Positions 35,519 to 44,957 of a DNA stretch of 44,957 nucleotides are shown here, piece by piece. Source of the DNA: Gammaproteobacteria bacterium. GTDB taxonomy: Bacteria > Pseudomonadota > Gammaproteobacteria > Enterobacterales > Kangiellaceae. The notes beneath the pieces were generated by a model. The model did not search any database. It was given only the letters and a program-made list of their open reading frames with translations, and was not told the origin of the DNA. The first letter of the stretch is position 1. Each line of letters opens with the position of its first letter. The stretch lies in the NCBI GenBank assembly GCA_013372875.1, contig JABXIW010000005.1:1-44957 (forward strand), read 5' to 3'. The position numbers and the translations under genes were made by a program.

Positions 35519-35527
35519 TGCTATGAT
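35519..35527 (+). promoter_or_regulatory. Extended -10 promoter candidate of the SDR gene
   Basis: TGCTATGAT is an extended -10 (TGn plus TATGAT, one mismatch to TATAAT), about 30 bases ahead of the SDR ATG. No good -35 is present, which an extended -10 can tolerate. Confidence 0.45.
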
Positions 35528-35556
35528 TTATCAAAATTGGTCTTTATATTTTACTG

Positions 35557-36327
35557 ATGAGCAATCCCCAAAACTTAAAAACTGTCATGATTACTGGCGC
35601 CAGCTCTGGCTTCGGCCTAGCGGCTGCCAAAGCCTTTGCGATCAAAGGTCATAAAGTCATTGCGGCCGCGCGCCGTCAAGATCGTCTAGAAATCTTGAAG
35701 AAAGACTACGGCGACAATATTTATGTGATGCCATTAGACGTTACTTCGGAAGCTCAGATCAGCAAAGCCATTGATGGCTTGCCAGCAGGTTTCCAGCAAA
35801 TTGATTTACTGGTGAATAATGCAGGCTTAGCGCTGGGTTTATCGCCAGCCCATGAAGCGGATTTGGCCGATTGGCATCAAATGGTGGATACTAATATCAA
35901 AGGCTTATACTTGATGACGCGCAAAATTTTGCCGCAAATGGTTGAGCGCAACACGGGCCATATCATCAACATTGGCTCAATTGCGGGCAACTATGCTTAT
36001 CCAGGTGGTAATGCTTACGGCGCGACCAAAGCCTTTGTAAAACAATTTAGTCGTAACCTGCGCGCAGACTTATTGGGTACTCAAGTTCGAGTGACCAACA
36101 TTGAGCCAGGTTTGGCGGAAACCGAGTTTTCTTTAGTGCGTTTCCATGGCGATCAAGATAAAGCCGATAAGGTGTACGAAAATACTCAGGCTCTAACCGC
36201 TGAAGATATTGCAAGTGCAGTCGTTTGGGCTTTCGAGCAACCGGCGCACGTCAATATCAATTCCATTGAACTGATGCCCACCAGTCAAGCATGGGCGGCG
36301 TTAGCTGTGGATAAGGTTCAAGGATAG
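35557..36327 (+). CDS. YdfG-like short-chain dehydrogenase/reductase
   Basis: A 256-residue SDR with the nucleotide motif TGASSGFG (about 14-21), NNAG (about 88-91), catalytic Ser in NIGSIAG and YGATK (Tyr-x3-Lys). It most resembles YdfG, an NADP-dependent 3-hydroxy acid/serine dehydrogenase, including the ending PTSQAWAALAVDKV. The Arg pair after the first strand (AAARRQDRL) fits NADP preference. The ribosome site is weak. A LysR gene follows 23 bases later on the same strand. Confidence 0.9.
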   Translation: MSNPQNLKTVMITGASSGFGLAAAKAFAIKGHKVIAAARRQDRLEILKKDYGDNIYVMPLDVTSEAQISKAIDGLPAGFQQIDLLVNNAGLALGLSPAHEADLADWHQMVDTNIKGLYLMTRKILPQMVERNTGHIINIGSIAGNYAYPGGNAYGATKAFVKQFSRNLRADLLGTQVRVTNIEPGLAETEFSLVRFHGDQDKADKVYENTQALTAEDIASAVVWAFEQPAHVNINSIELMPTSQAWAALAVDKVQG

Positions 36328-36350
36328 CAGCCTAGCTAAGGATAGAACCC

Positions 36351-37241
36351 ATGCCAAGGAAGAATCGTCCGCCAATCCATTTGCTCGAAGTGTTTGAAGC
36401 GGCTGCAAGGCTGGGTAGCTTTAAGCAAGCGGGCGAGGAGCTGCATATCAGCGCCTCGGCCATCAGTCATCAGATCAAATCGTTGGAAGAAATCCTTGGT
36501 TTTCCGCTGTTTAAACGGATTACTCGCGGCGTCAAGCTCACCAAGGAAGGGCTTGATTATGCTTATTCTTTGACTGATGCTTTTCGCCTGATTGACCAGG
36601 CTTCAGAGCAAATTCTGCCGAAAGCCAATACCACCAAAATACGCGCCAGCATCATGCCGTCTTTGGTCAATAACTTAATTTACCCCAATATTGAGGAGTT
36701 TAAGCAGCAACATCCTGAAATTGAGCTGGAAATTGAGTCCTGCGAAGAATTAAGCGACCTCAACGACCCCGACATCGATTTTGCCATTCGCTTTGGCTAT
36801 GGCAATTGGCCAGATCTCGACGCTAAACTGCTGCGCAAAGGGCATGGCGTTATTCTAGCCAGTCCCGACTTTATTGCCAAAAACCAGCCAACCGATCCTG
36901 AGCTATTGTCCGATCTGCCGTTAATTTGCCTGAACAGCGCGGAAAATGCTTGGCACGCTTTAGCTAAAGCCTTGAAAATTAAACACTTTCAAATCAAAAA
37001 CCCTCTTAATTATCACTCTTATGGCGCTGCCATTCAGGCGGCACAGCAAGATCTCGGCTTGGTTCCTGCTGTCTATGAGCTAGAAAAAAGTTTAATCAAT
37101 AAAAACAAGTTGCTGCCTGTGTATGACATCAAAGCTGAGCTCAGCTCGGGGATCTATCTGGTAAAAGCTAAGCATAAAAAGCTCTCAAATGAAGCTGAGC
37201 TATTGGTTGATTGGTTGCAGCAACAGATTGATTCCTTGTAA
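36351..37241 (+). CDS. LysR family transcriptional regulator (GcvA-like)
   Basis: A 296-residue LysR-type protein of the GcvA-like group, shown by its start PPIHLLEVFEAAARLGSFKQAGEELHISASAISHQIKSLEE with the helix-turn-helix at about residues 21-44. The C-terminal substrate-binding domain has DIDFAIRFGYGNWPDL, typical of this group. It is co-directional with, and close to, the YdfG-like gene, so a local regulatory link is possible but not shown. Confidence 0.92.
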   Translation: MPRKNRPPIHLLEVFEAAARLGSFKQAGEELHISASAISHQIKSLEEILGFPLFKRITRGVKLTKEGLDYAYSLTDAFRLIDQASEQILPKANTTKIRASIMPSLVNNLIYPNIEEFKQQHPEIELEIESCEELSDLNDPDIDFAIRFGYGNWPDLDAKLLRKGHGVILASPDFIAKNQPTDPELLSDLPLICLNSAENAWHALAKALKIKHFQIKNPLNYHSYGAAIQAAQQDLGLVPAVYELEKSLINKNKLLPVYDIKAELSSGIYLVKAKHKKLSNEAELLVDWLQQQIDSL

Positions 37242-37254
37242 TTGCTGTTCCAGC

Positions 37255-37279
37255 TATAGATGAATAATATTCATCTATA
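37255..37279. repeat. Inverted repeat upstream of the small membrane protein gene
   Basis: TATAGATGAAT and ATTCATCTATA form a perfect 11-base inverted repeat around AAT, 14 bases after the LysR stop. No U-run follows. It could be an operator for the downstream gene cluster or a weak terminator. Confidence 0.5.
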
Positions 37280-37360
37280 AGCCTGATTATTATCCTTTTG
37301 TGGCAAAGCCCAATTCTTTCTACCCTATAACTGTCAGCAAACAGTTTTTAGGAGAAAGCC

Positions 37361-37642
37361 ATGAAAGGCCCCATTATTGCCAACACCGCTTTAGTTACAT
37401 TAGTCGATATTGTTCATTTGGCTGCCAATATCGCCTTTTTCGTAATTGGATTTAGCATAGAAATCAGCCCAACCGCTGCATTTATCTATATGCCCTTAAT
37501 GTTAATCGGTCTTTGGTCAGCATTTTTTGGACTACGCAGCTACTTGGTATCACAGCAAGCCAAGTACACTAAACGCCAGGCTAAGCCCAAGGTTAAAGCT
37601 AAAGCCTCCACAAAACCATTAACCGCTGTGCTAGAATCATGA
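37361..37642 (+). CDS. Small two-pass membrane protein with a basic tail
   Basis: A 93-residue protein that I do not recognise. Two hydrophobic segments (about 9-32 and 42-60) are followed by a highly basic, Lys/Ala/Pro-rich tail (AKYTKRQAKPKVKAKASTKP). An AGGAG ribosome site precedes the ATG. It is followed by the MAPEG gene after 21 bases, so the two may be co-transcribed with slyD and the arsenate-reductase-like gene. Confidence 0.75.
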   Translation: MKGPIIANTALVTLVDIVHLAANIAFFVIGFSIEISPTAAFIYMPLMLIGLWSAFFGLRSYLVSQQAKYTKRQAKPKVKAKASTKPLTAVLES

Positions 37643-37663
37643 AAACATTATTTTGCAGCAATT

Positions 37664-38089
37664 ATGACCATATTATTTCCTATGCTAGCCATGGTGGGCT
37701 TAACCGTCGCCGTGGCACTGCGCATGTATCTCCACCGAGTTGCCTTTATGAAGGCCAATCGGATCCATCCCCAAAAAGTTGATAGCCGAACCAAGTCCGC
37801 AGAACACCTAACGGATACCCGTGCCTCGGATAATTTTATGAATTTATTCGAGATGCCAGTCTTGTTTTATCTTGCTTGTATCACCATTTATGTTACCAAT
37901 AGCAGTAGCTTGCTATTGGTTGCTTTGGCCTGGGCTTATGTCATTTTTCGGATTGCCCATTCGCTTATTCACTGCAGTTATAATAAGGTGATGCACCGTT
38001 TTACGGCCTTTATTTTAAGCGCCATAGTTTTGTTGTTTATTTGGCTTATTGTTGCCGCTCAACTGATTTTTGGAACTCAGCTATCATGA
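37664..38089 (+). CDS. MAPEG family membrane protein
   Basis: A 141-residue, four-helix membrane protein of the MAPEG family (eicosanoid and glutathione-related proteins). The TFD-type motif area ASDNFMNLFEMPVLFYLA (about 54-71) and FRIAHSLIHC are typical. Bacterial members are often linked to glutathione use, but the activity here is unknown. Its stop overlaps the slyD start by four bases (ATGA). Confidence 0.88.
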   Translation: MTILFPMLAMVGLTVAVALRMYLHRVAFMKANRIHPQKVDSRTKSAEHLTDTRASDNFMNLFEMPVLFYLACITIYVTNSSSLLLVALAWAYVIFRIAHSLIHCSYNKVMHRFTAFILSAIVLLFIWLIVAAQLIFGTQLS

Positions 38090-38574
38090 AAATTGATAAA
38101 AATTGCGTAGTCGAACTCGACTACAAATTAATGGATACTCAAGAAAAAACTTGGGAAAGCTCAGCCGAAGGTGGCCCTTGGGTTTACTTGCATGGTCATG
38201 GCGAATTAATGCCGGCCTTAGAAAAAGCACTAATCGGTAAAGGTATTGGGCAAAAATTAAAAATGCAATTGCAGCCAGAAGAAGCCTATGGTCAGTATGA
38301 AGAAGATTTGTGTACCCAAGTGCCGCGCGAAGCCTTTGCCCAAGTGGAAAACCTCACTCAAGGAATGCGTTTAGCGGCCGAAGGCCAAGATGGCGTTCAT
38401 GCAGTCACGGTCAAATCCATTACCGATGAGTTTGTTACTATTGATGCTAACCATCCGTTAGCAGGCCAAACGGTAAAAGTGGAAGTCAAAGTTCTTTCAG
38501 TGCGAGAAGCATCTGCCGAAGAAATTTCTCATGGCCATGTACATCAGCATGGAGCCTGTGGGCATCAACATTAA
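38086..38574 (+). CDS. slyD: FKBP-type peptidyl-prolyl isomerase SlyD
   Basis: A 162-residue isomerase and chaperone that folds proteins and can carry nickel. The start KIDKNCVVELDYKL fits the family; GGPWVYLHGHGELMPALEKAL (about 28-48) is the FKBP core, followed by the insert-in-flap region around EDLCTQVPREAF. The C-terminal His/Cys-rich tail (HGHVHQHGACGHQH) is a metal-binding tail. I place the start at 38086, overlapping the MAPEG stop; a longer reading adds 15 unrelated residues. Confidence 0.94.
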   Translation: MKIDKNCVVELDYKLMDTQEKTWESSAEGGPWVYLHGHGELMPALEKALIGKGIGQKLKMQLQPEEAYGQYEEDLCTQVPREAFAQVENLTQGMRLAAEGQDGVHAVTVKSITDEFVTIDANHPLAGQTVKVEVKVLSVREASAEEISHGHVHQHGACGHQH

Positions 38575-38591
38575 AGGCTGTAAGAGTTAAT

Positions 38592-39017
38592 ATGAAACCT
38601 TCGATTTTATTTTTATGTACTGGCAACTCTTGCCGCAGCCAAATGGCGGAAGGTTGGGGTAGAGCCTTAAAATCCGAGCAATATGATTTTTATTCAGCAG
38701 GCATCGAAAAGCATGGACAAAACCCTAATGCGATAAAAGTGATGGCTGAAGCAGGCGTAGATATTTCAAGCCAAGCGTCTGAAACGGTCGATGAGCTACC
38801 CGTTTCAGAATTTGATTATGTGATAACGGTTTGCGGCCATGCCAATGAACATTGCCCTTACTTTCCTGCCAAAACCAAGGTGATTCATGTTGGCTTTGAA
38901 GATCCACCCAAGCTGGCGCTAGCCTTTACTGATGAAGAGCAAAAGCTCGACTGTTATCGACAAGTCAGAAATCAAATCAGAAATTTTGTTGAATCAATCG
39001 AAGATCATTTAGCATAA
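38592..39017 (+). CDS. arsC: ArsC-type arsenate reductase (low-molecular-weight phosphatase fold)
   Basis: A 141-residue protein of the thioredoxin-coupled arsenate reductases. The phosphatase loop is CTGNSCRS (Cys9-x5-Arg15, extra Cys14). The relay cysteines Cys81 and Cys88 (CGHANEHCP) have the same spacing as Cys82/Cys89 in the Staphylococcus enzyme. The catalytic acid region FEDPPKL is present. It should reduce arsenate to arsenite. No arsB, acr3 or arsR lies nearby, so it stands outside a resistance operon. It ends inside the 3' end of the convergent acyltransferase gene (13-base overlap). Confidence 0.92.
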   Translation: MKPSILFLCTGNSCRSQMAEGWGRALKSEQYDFYSAGIEKHGQNPNAIKVMAEAGVDISSQASETVDELPVSEFDYVITVCGHANEHCPYFPAKTKVIHVGFEDPPKLALAFTDEEQKLDCYRQVRNQIRNFVESIEDHLA

Positions 39018-39907
39018 GGATTTGCCGATCCATCCTGAGTAGTTTTAAAGCGCTTATAGGACCATTGATACTGCTCAGGGTATTTCCGAATAATCTTTTC
39101 TAATTCCAAATTTAGTTGGCTAGCATAATCGGCCGCTGACAACTCCGTATCAATTTCGATGCTAGGCAAGTGAATATCGTATTTGCCATTGGCATTTTTA
39201 ATCGCAGCTATTTGATAAAGTTTGGCTTTGGATTTTTTCTGGATTTTTTGGATCAGATCCATGGTCTTGGCCTCTTGTCCAAAGAATGGCACAAAGACAC
39301 CAGTATCGCCGCCTGGTTCTTGGTCGGACAGTAACGCTGCAACTTTACAGGCTTTAAGTACTTTTAAAAATTCACGCAAACCCTTTGCATCACCAGGCAC
39401 CATAACTGTGGTATTTTTACAGCGGCCTTTGCAAATGATGTCATCCAATTCTTGATAACGAGGCTTGCGATACATACAGGTAAAATCAAAGGTTTTGCCC
39501 AAATAGAACAACGCCACTTCCCAGTTACCAAGATGCGATCCGGTGATCAAGACACCATGACCATTAGCTAAATCCTCTTGAATCGACGCTTCACCATACA
39601 CATTCTCAATCCAGTCTTGGATGCAAGGATTCAGCCAGGCTTTAGCAATCTCTGGCGCGATTTTAAAGGTATGAAGCAGGCTTTTTTGGGCAAGCACTTT
39701 TTGCTCATGCGCCGAAAGGTCAGGAAAACACAAACCAATATTAACTAAACTAACGTGATAGGAGCGGCTGTTAAGCAGCATTGCCAAACGCGCAAACAAA
39801 CCCATTAGCCACTGAGTAAAACCTAGTGGTAGTTTGGCAAACAGCCAGATCAGGCCATAAACCAGCTGGGTTTTGATGGGTTTGGATTCACTATTTTTAC
39901 TGCTCAC
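39005..39907 (-). CDS. LpxL/HtrB-like lipid A acyltransferase family protein
   Basis: A 300-residue inner-membrane acyltransferase of the late lipid A group. The catalytic motif is HLGNWE (H-x4-E), with further family blocks SDQEPGGDTGVFVPFFG and a single N-terminal hydrophobic helix. It transfers a secondary acyl chain to the lipid A precursor or a related lipid; which chain is unclear. I prefer a GTG start at 39907 with GAGA upstream. A longer reading from TTG at 39931 would begin inside the terminator of the upstream gene. Confidence 0.9.
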   Translation of the reverse strand: MSSKNSESKPIKTQLVYGLIWLFAKLPLGFTQWLMGLFARLAMLLNSRSYHVSLVNIGLCFPDLSAHEQKVLAQKSLLHTFKIAPEIAKAWLNPCIQDWIENVYGEASIQEDLANGHGVLITGSHLGNWEVALFYLGKTFDFTCMYRKPRYQELDDIICKGRCKNTTVMVPGDAKGLREFLKVLKACKVAALLSDQEPGGDTGVFVPFFGQEAKTMDLIQKIQKKSKAKLYQIAAIKNANGKYDIHLPSIEIDTELSAADYASQLNLELEKIIRKYPEQYQWSYKRFKTTQDGSANPYAK

Positions 39908-39929
39908 AAATGGATTCTCAATCAAAAAC

Positions 39930-39956
39930 AAAAAATGCCAGCATTGCTGGCATTTT
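39930..39956 (-). terminator. Rho-independent terminator of the glmU-glmS-dsbA run
   Basis: AAAATGCCAGC and GCTGGCATTTT form a perfect 11-base stem around ATT (39932-39956), followed on the minus strand by a T-rich run. It lies about 20 bases after the dsbA stop and immediately upstream of the LpxL-like start. Confidence 0.85.
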
Positions 39957-39977
39957 CTAAGAGTTGGTAGCTGATAA

Positions 39978-40598
39978 CTACTTTAGTTTCTCTAAAGGCA
40001 ATTCATTTAATAATTTATCAAGTTGCTGATAACTTTTCACTTCATATTTTTGATTAATTACAAAGCGTGGAAAGCTGGTTACTTTAAAATCACGAACCAT
40101 TTTCTTTGCATGTTGCACTTTGCTCGCTACCGCAAATGAATTATAGGCTTTATCAAAAGTTTCTTTATCGATGCCTGCTTTTTCGAAAATTGGGTACAAA
40201 TCTTTTTTAGTGCGAATGATTTTCTTATCACGGTGCCATTGATGGAAAATATCCATATGCACTTGATCAAGTACACCTAACACTTCTGCCGTATAATAAC
40301 CCTGGGTTAAGTGTGGAACATTCCCTAAAAACACAGGGACTTGTACAAACTCGATACCTTCAGGCTTTTGTGGCAACCACTTATGTACAAAGCCTTCGAT
40401 ATTGTAACAATGAGGGCAAGTATAAGAGAAAAACTCGATAACTTGAGGCTTTTCAACACCTTTAGCACCATCAATTACCGCATAATCAGTGCCTTCCTTG
40501 AAGTTACTGGCTGTTGCTGGAGCTGCTGCTTCTGCACAAGCCACTTGTGATAGAGCTAGCAAAGTAAACGCTGCTAAAAATAACGATTTTAATTTCAT
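39978..40598 (-). CDS. dsbA: Periplasmic thiol:disulfide oxidoreductase DsbA
   Basis: Puts disulfide bonds into exported proteins. The 206-residue protein has a signal peptide (about 1-22), the active site CPHC (Cys61/Cys64, in SYTCPHCYNIE) and the cis-Pro loop SFPRFVI. It probably works with a DsbB partner not in this window. It follows glmS by 38 bases with no terminator between, so it is likely expressed from the glm operon at least in part, and a terminator closes the run. Confidence 0.95.
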   Translation of the reverse strand: MKLKSLFLAAFTLLALSQVACAEAAAPATASNFKEGTDYAVIDGAKGVEKPQVIEFFSYTCPHCYNIEGFVHKWLPQKPEGIEFVQVPVFLGNVPHLTQGYYTAEVLGVLDQVHMDIFHQWHRDKKIIRTKKDLYPIFEKAGIDKETFDKAYNSFAVASKVQHAKKMVRDFKVTSFPRFVINQKYEVKSYQQLDKLLNELPLEKLK

Positions 40599-40636
40599 TT
40601 TGACCTCTTAAACCTTCTATCTATCTTTCAATCTTT

Positions 40637-42472
40637 CTATTCAACGGTGACCGATTTCGCCAAATTGCGCGGTTGATCCACATCGGTACCTTTAATCACT
40701 GCTACGTAATAGGACAACAATTGTAGAGGAATTGTATAGACTATGGGAGCAGTAATCTCATATTTACTTTTTACTGACAATACCGTTATACCATCAGTTT
40801 CCTGAATTTTAGCTGACTCATCGGCAAACACGAATAATTGACCGCCGCGAGAGCGCACTTCTTCAATATTCGACTTTAGCTTTTCAAGCAAACTATCATT
40901 TGGCGCTACCACCACAATCGGCATTTCTTTATCAATTAACGCAAGCGGACCATGCTTTAGCTCACCAGCGGCATAAGCCTCTGCGTGAATGTAGGAAATT
41001 TCTTTCAGTTTAAGCGCACCTTCCATTGCAATTGGGTATTGCTGGCCTCGACCTAAGAAGAGAGTATGCTGCTTTTCCGCAAAGCGCTTAGATAGCTCAT
41101 CAATTTCTTTGGCTTGTTCTAATGCCTCTTGAATTTCATGGGGCAAGTGCTCAAGGGCAACAGCAATTTCTTGCTCCTTTTCCTCAGATAAGCCTTTAGC
41201 CTTAGCAATGGATACCATTAATAACAGCAAAGAAACCAATTGAGCGGTAAATGCTTTCGTTGAAGCCACGCCTATTTCTGTACCAGCTCGAGTAATTAAA
41301 GTGAAATCCGACTCGCGCACCATGGAAGAAGCGGGGGAGTTACAAACGGTTAAAGTACCTAAATAACCCTCTTCTTTGGCCTTTTTCAGCGCAGCCAAGG
41401 TATCCGCGGTTTCGCCTGATTGGGAAATGGTAATAAACAAGCTGTTCGGTAATACGGCTGTTTTGCGATAACGGTATTCACTGGCAATTTCCACCAAGCA
41501 AGGAATTCCAATCACATCTTCTACCCAATACTTGGCAACCATTGCCGCATGATAAGAAGTACCACAGGCAATGACTTGTATCGCATCGGTTTTTTCAAAC
41601 ACCTTATTAGCATTTTCGCCCAAGGTCTCCACAAAGATTTTATGGTTAACCAAACGGCCTTCTAAGGACTCAGCAACGACTTGCGGCTGCTCATAGATTT
41701 CTTTAAGCATAAAGTGGCGGTATTGGCCTTTGTCCACTGCATCATGCTGAATATCAGATACTTCAAAATCTCGTGAAACTTGCTCACCTTTTGCATTTAA
41801 AATAGTTACGCTAGTTCTAGTAACTTCTGCTACTTCGCCTTCTTCTAAGTACAAAAATTCACGAGTCACAGGCAGTAAAGCTAATTGATCGGAAGCAATA
41901 AAGTTCTCGCCAATGCCTTTACCAATGACTAGTGGCGAACCTGATCGTGCAACAACCATTTTGTCAGGCTGATTAGCGTCGATAGCTACCGTACCGTAAG
42001 CACCTTCTAACTTTTTTGTGGCCGATAAAAGTGCTTGTAAAAGCGAGTCATGACTTTTCATTTCATGGTGCAACAAATGAGCCATCACTTCGGTATCAGT
42101 GTCCGAATCAAAATGATAGCCAAGCGCTTTCAACTCATCGCGTAATTCATCGTGATTTTCGATAATACCATTGTGCACTAAAGCAATATTATTTTTGGAC
42201 ATATGCGGATGGGCATTACGCTCACTCGGCTCGCCATGAGTCGCCCAACGGGTATGGGCTATGCCTAAGCCGCCGCTGATCGGATTTTCATTCAGCGCAG
42301 TATCCAACTCTGATACTTTACCCAAGCGACGAATACGCTGAATGCCTTTACTTTCTGCATCATATACCGCCACGCCAGCAGAATCATAACCGCGGTATTC
42401 AAGCCGCTTTAAGCCTTCCACCAAAATCTGACTAACATCACGCTGCGCAATTGCACCAACAATTCCACACAT
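40637..42472 (-). CDS. glmS: Glutamine--fructose-6-phosphate aminotransferase GlmS
   Basis: Makes glucosamine-6-phosphate, the first step to UDP-GlcNAc for peptidoglycan and lipopolysaccharide. The 611-residue protein starts MCGIVGA with the catalytic Cys2, has the glutaminase blocks [21 protein letters not shown], then two SIS sugar-isomerase domains ([22 protein letters not shown]) and ends [15 protein letters not shown]. It lies four bases after glmU, the next-but-one enzyme of the pathway. I saw no glmS ribozyme or riboswitch. Confidence 0.98.
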   Translation of the reverse strand: MCGIVGAIAQRDVSQILVEGLKRLEYRGYDSAGVAVYDAESKGIQRIRRLGKVSELDTALNENPISGGLGIAHTRWATHGEPSERNAHPHMSKNNIALVHNGIIENHDELRDELKALGYHFDSDTDTEVMAHLLHHEMKSHDSLLQALLSATKKLEGAYGTVAIDANQPDKMVVARSGSPLVIGKGIGENFIASDQLALLPVTREFLYLEEGEVAEVTRTSVTILNAKGEQVSRDFEVSDIQHDAVDKGQYRHFMLKEIYEQPQVVAESLEGRLVNHKIFVETLGENANKVFEKTDAIQVIACGTSYHAAMVAKYWVEDVIGIPCLVEIASEYRYRKTAVLPNSLFITISQSGETADTLAALKKAKEEGYLGTLTVCNSPASSMVRESDFTLITRAGTEIGVASTKAFTAQLVSLLLLMVSIAKAKGLSEEKEQEIAVALEHLPHEIQEALEQAKEIDELSKRFAEKQHTLFLGRGQQYPIAMEGALKLKEISYIHAEAYAAGELKHGPLALIDKEMPIVVVAPNDSLLEKLKSNIEEVRSRGGQLFVFADESAKIQETDGITVLSVKSKYEITAPIVYTIPLQLLSYYVAVIKGTDVDQPRNLAKSVTVE

Positions 42473-42476
42473 TTAC

Positions 42477-43844
42477 TTATCCTTTTTTTATTTTTGTTGG
42501 CCTTTGCCAATCTTCAATATGTTTTTGCTTTACTCGGCTAATCACCAAGTTATCAGCTGGTACATCTTTGGTAACGGTAGTGCCCGCACCAACCGTCGCC
42601 ATTTTGCCAATAGTCACTGGCGCTATCAATTGCGAGTCGGAGCCAATAAAGGCTCCGTCCTCAATAATCGTTTGAAATTTATTCACACCATCATAATTAC
42701 AAGTTATAACACCTGCGCCAATATTAACTTTTTCACCAACAGTAGCATCACCAATGTAAGCTAGATGACTAGCCTTACTGCCTTTTCCCAGCACAGTTTT
42801 CTTAGTTTCCACGAAGTTACCAATAAAGGCTTCGTCTTTCAGTTCGGTATTCGGTCGAATGCGCGCGAAAGGACCAATTTGGCAATCGCGACCAATCTTT
42901 GCGCCATCGATCATACTATTAGCTTTGATATGAGTGCCTTGGCCTATCACACAATCTTTTAAGATCACATTAGCATCTATCTGCACACCAGTTTCTATGG
43001 TGACTGAGCCTTCAATGATCACGTTTAGATCGATTAAGACATCATTGGCGCATTCGAGTTCACCGCGAATATCCAAGCGATTTGGATCGATCAAGGTTAC
43101 ACCTTGCGCCATTAGTTTTTCAGCTTGTGCTAATTGGTAAGCGCGTTCTAAAGTTGCCAATTGAATTCGACTATTCACACCTTCGACTTCAATCGCAGAA
43201 CTTGGATGGCTAGCACTGACGCCGCCTTGATTAGCAGCCATCGCTATGGTATCGGTTAAGTAATACTCACCTTGCGCATTATTATTATCAATGTTTTTGA
43301 GCCAAGCAGTTAGATCAGAAGCCTTCGCCGCCAAAATACCCGTATTCACTTCATTAATTAATAACTGGTCATTTGAAGCATCTTTTTGTTCAACAATAGC
43401 AACCACTTGATCATCTGAATTACGAACAATACGTCCGTAACCCATGGGGTTATCTAAATTAACCGTTAACAAACTAATGCCATTTGTTGGAATTTGCTGG
43501 CATAGACTACTTAACGTATCTACTTCGATCAGTGGCACATCGCCGTATAGCACCAGCACATCATTTTCTGGCTTAATTAATGGCAAGGCCTGATCGACCG
43601 CATGACCAGTTCCAAGTTGTTGCGTTTGTTCTGCAATTTCAACTTTTTGCTCTGAAAGATGCTCACGAACCTGTTCAATACCATGACCTGCAACTACAAC
43701 AATTTGCTCTGCTGCTAATTGATTAGCTGCATCAATCACATGCTGCAACATGGGTTTACCCGCTATTGGGTGTAAGACTTTTGGCATACTCGATTGCATT
43801 CGAGTACCTTTGCCAGCCGCTAAAATTACTACGCTCAAGCCCAT
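42477..43844 (-). CDS. glmU: Bifunctional GlmU (uridylyl- and acetyltransferase)
   Basis: Acetylates glucosamine-1-phosphate and couples it to UTP, giving UDP-GlcNAc. The 455-residue protein has the N-terminal uridylyltransferase motif [20 protein letters not shown] (residue 8 on) and the QLGTGHAV block, and a C-terminal left-handed beta-helix of hexapeptide repeats with [16 protein letters not shown]. An AGGA ribosome site precedes the start. A terminator separates it from atpC, so it has its own or read-through transcription. Confidence 0.98.
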   Translation of the reverse strand: MGLSVVILAAGKGTRMQSSMPKVLHPIAGKPMLQHVIDAANQLAAEQIVVVAGHGIEQVREHLSEQKVEIAEQTQQLGTGHAVDQALPLIKPENDVLVLYGDVPLIEVDTLSSLCQQIPTNGISLLTVNLDNPMGYGRIVRNSDDQVVAIVEQKDASNDQLLINEVNTGILAAKASDLTAWLKNIDNNNAQGEYYLTDTIAMAANQGGVSASHPSSAIEVEGVNSRIQLATLERAYQLAQAEKLMAQGVTLIDPNRLDIRGELECANDVLIDLNVIIEGSVTIETGVQIDANVILKDCVIGQGTHIKANSMIDGAKIGRDCQIGPFARIRPNTELKDEAFIGNFVETKKTVLGKGSKASHLAYIGDATVGEKVNIGAGVITCNYDGVNKFQTIIEDGAFIGSDSQLIAPVTIGKMATVGAGTTVTKDVPADNLVISRVKQKHIEDWQRPTKIKKG

Positions 43845-43883
43845 TAATAATACTTCCTAATAAAAAACTGCTTAAACAATAAT

Positions 43884-43910
43884 AAAAAAGGGCAGCCTAA
43901 GCTACCCTTT
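43884..43910 (-). terminator. Rho-independent terminator of the atp operon
   Basis: On the minus strand AAAGGGTAGC pairs with GCTGCCCTTT (43910-43887), with one U-G pair and a TTAG loop, followed by six Ts. The wobble is allowed only in the minus-strand RNA. It lies about 35 bases after the atpC stop. Confidence 0.85.
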
Positions 43911-43945
43911 AAAGCACAGATTTACAGGTTTTCACCTAAAATCAG

Positions 43946-44371
43946 TTATTTACCAGCTTTTTTCTTGATTGAACGCAAGGTTCTAAGCTGGGCAACTGCT
44001 GCTGCTAATTCAGCTGCAGCTTTTGAGTATTCGATTTCTGAAGTTTGATCCGCTAAAGCTTCGCGTGCTTGTTTTTCAGCTTCGATAGCTTTTGCCTCAT
44101 CAACATCTTCAGCTCGAACCGCTGTATCCGCCAATACCGTAACCTGGTGTGGTTGGATTTCCAACATACCACCTGAAACGTAGAAGAAGTCTTCTGCGCC
44201 ACCAGGCATAGTTACTTTAATTGGGCCAGGATTTAGCGAAGTTAGTAATGGAGCGTGGCCTGGCTCAACACCAAGCTCACCCAAGTCACCCGTTGCGATC
44301 AAACGCTCAACGCGGCCTGAGAAGATTTCGCTCTCTGCACTAACTATGTCTAAATGTACTGTCATCGCCAT
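43946..44371 (-). CDS. atpC: ATP synthase epsilon subunit
   Basis: The epsilon subunit of the F1 part, which couples and inhibits rotation. The protein has the typical [39 protein letters not shown] start and a C-terminal helical pair (about 90-140). I place the start at MAMTVHLD (141 residues), matching the E. coli start. An ATG two codons earlier has an AAGGGG ribosome site only four bases away and is also possible. It lies 42 bases after atpD, and a terminator follows. Confidence 0.96.
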   Translation of the reverse strand: MAMTVHLDIVSAESEIFSGRVERLIATGDLGELGVEPGHAPLLTSLNPGPIKVTMPGGAEDFFYVSGGMLEIQPHQVTVLADTAVRAEDVDEAKAIEAEKQAREALADQTSEIEYSKAAAELAAAVAQLRTLRSIKKKAGK

Positions 44372-44413
44372 ATTCATTAAACCCCTTTGAACGGGATCTA
44401 TCTAAGCAAACGC

Positions 44414-44957
<544 letters not shown>

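Noticed and set aside
40599..40636. glmS ribozyme or other riboswitch near glmS
   Set aside because: The gaps around glmS are 4 and 38 bases, too short for the ribozyme, which is known mainly from Firmicutes.

Overview
The window is a 45 kb stretch of a gammaproteobacterial chromosome with moderate, AT-leaning composition, densely packed with genes. No gap between genes exceeds about 280 bases. Gene content and order (glyQ-tag, yicC-gmk-rpoZ-spoT-ridA-trmH, oxyR-recG, apaG-apaH, atpD-atpC / glmU-glmS-dsbA) point to a marine gammaproteobacterium. My best guess is the Kangiella/Aliikangiella group, but this is an inference from recalled resemblance and not a search. I see no tRNA or rRNA gene, CRISPR array, insertion sequence, prophage or integrase.

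Layout. 1-2.9 kb: start of glyQ, tag, then a leftward cluster tusA - DUF1285 - small membrane protein - CPBP protease. 3.0-8.8 kb: dps, a TPR-GGDEF diguanylate cyclase and a large exported propeller-amidohydrolase with a good sigma-70 promoter. 8.8-11.2 kb: two c5-type cytochromes, a hotdog thioesterase and a RarD-like transporter. 11.2-16.1 kb: a SIMPL protein co-transcribed with a bacterial pepsin-like protease, then a His-rich TonB-dependent receptor preceded by a small secreted protein, which looks like a metal-uptake unit. 16.2-18.8 kb: a translationally coupled trio (ThrE-like exporter, nuclease lipoprotein, LysR regulator). 18.9-21.8 kb: a small acidic protein, an ECF sigma factor operon (sigma - DUF6768-like membrane protein - LAS-type peptidase) with a candidate self-recognised promoter, and a DUF2971 gene. 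21.8-28.4 kb: mdh, recG, oxyR (with an OxyR-box-like site in its leader), a rhodanese-methyltransferase fusion, a DUF418 membrane protein and a small RRxGxDRR-repeat protein. 28.4-33.6 kb: trmH, ridA, spoT, rpoZ, gmk, yicC. 33.7-39.9 kb: a six-cysteine secreted protein, apaH-apaG, an SDR and LysR pair, a small membrane protein, MAPEG, slyD, an ArsC-type reductase and an LpxL-like acyltransferase. 39.9-45.0 kb: dsbA, glmS, glmU, atpC and the 3' part of atpD.

Several units fit known functional logic: stringent response and nucleotide metabolism (gmk-rpoZ-spoT), peroxide defence (oxyR, dps), cell-envelope precursor supply (glmU-glmS), disulfide formation (dsbA) and energy (atp, mdh, cytochromes). 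The points most worth following up are: an in-frame stop inside atpD near the window edge; the pepsin-SIMPL pair; the ECF sigma operon with its own-type promoter and a peptidoglycan-peptidase-like third gene; the OxyR-type operator; and the His-rich receptor with its small cysteine-containing partner.
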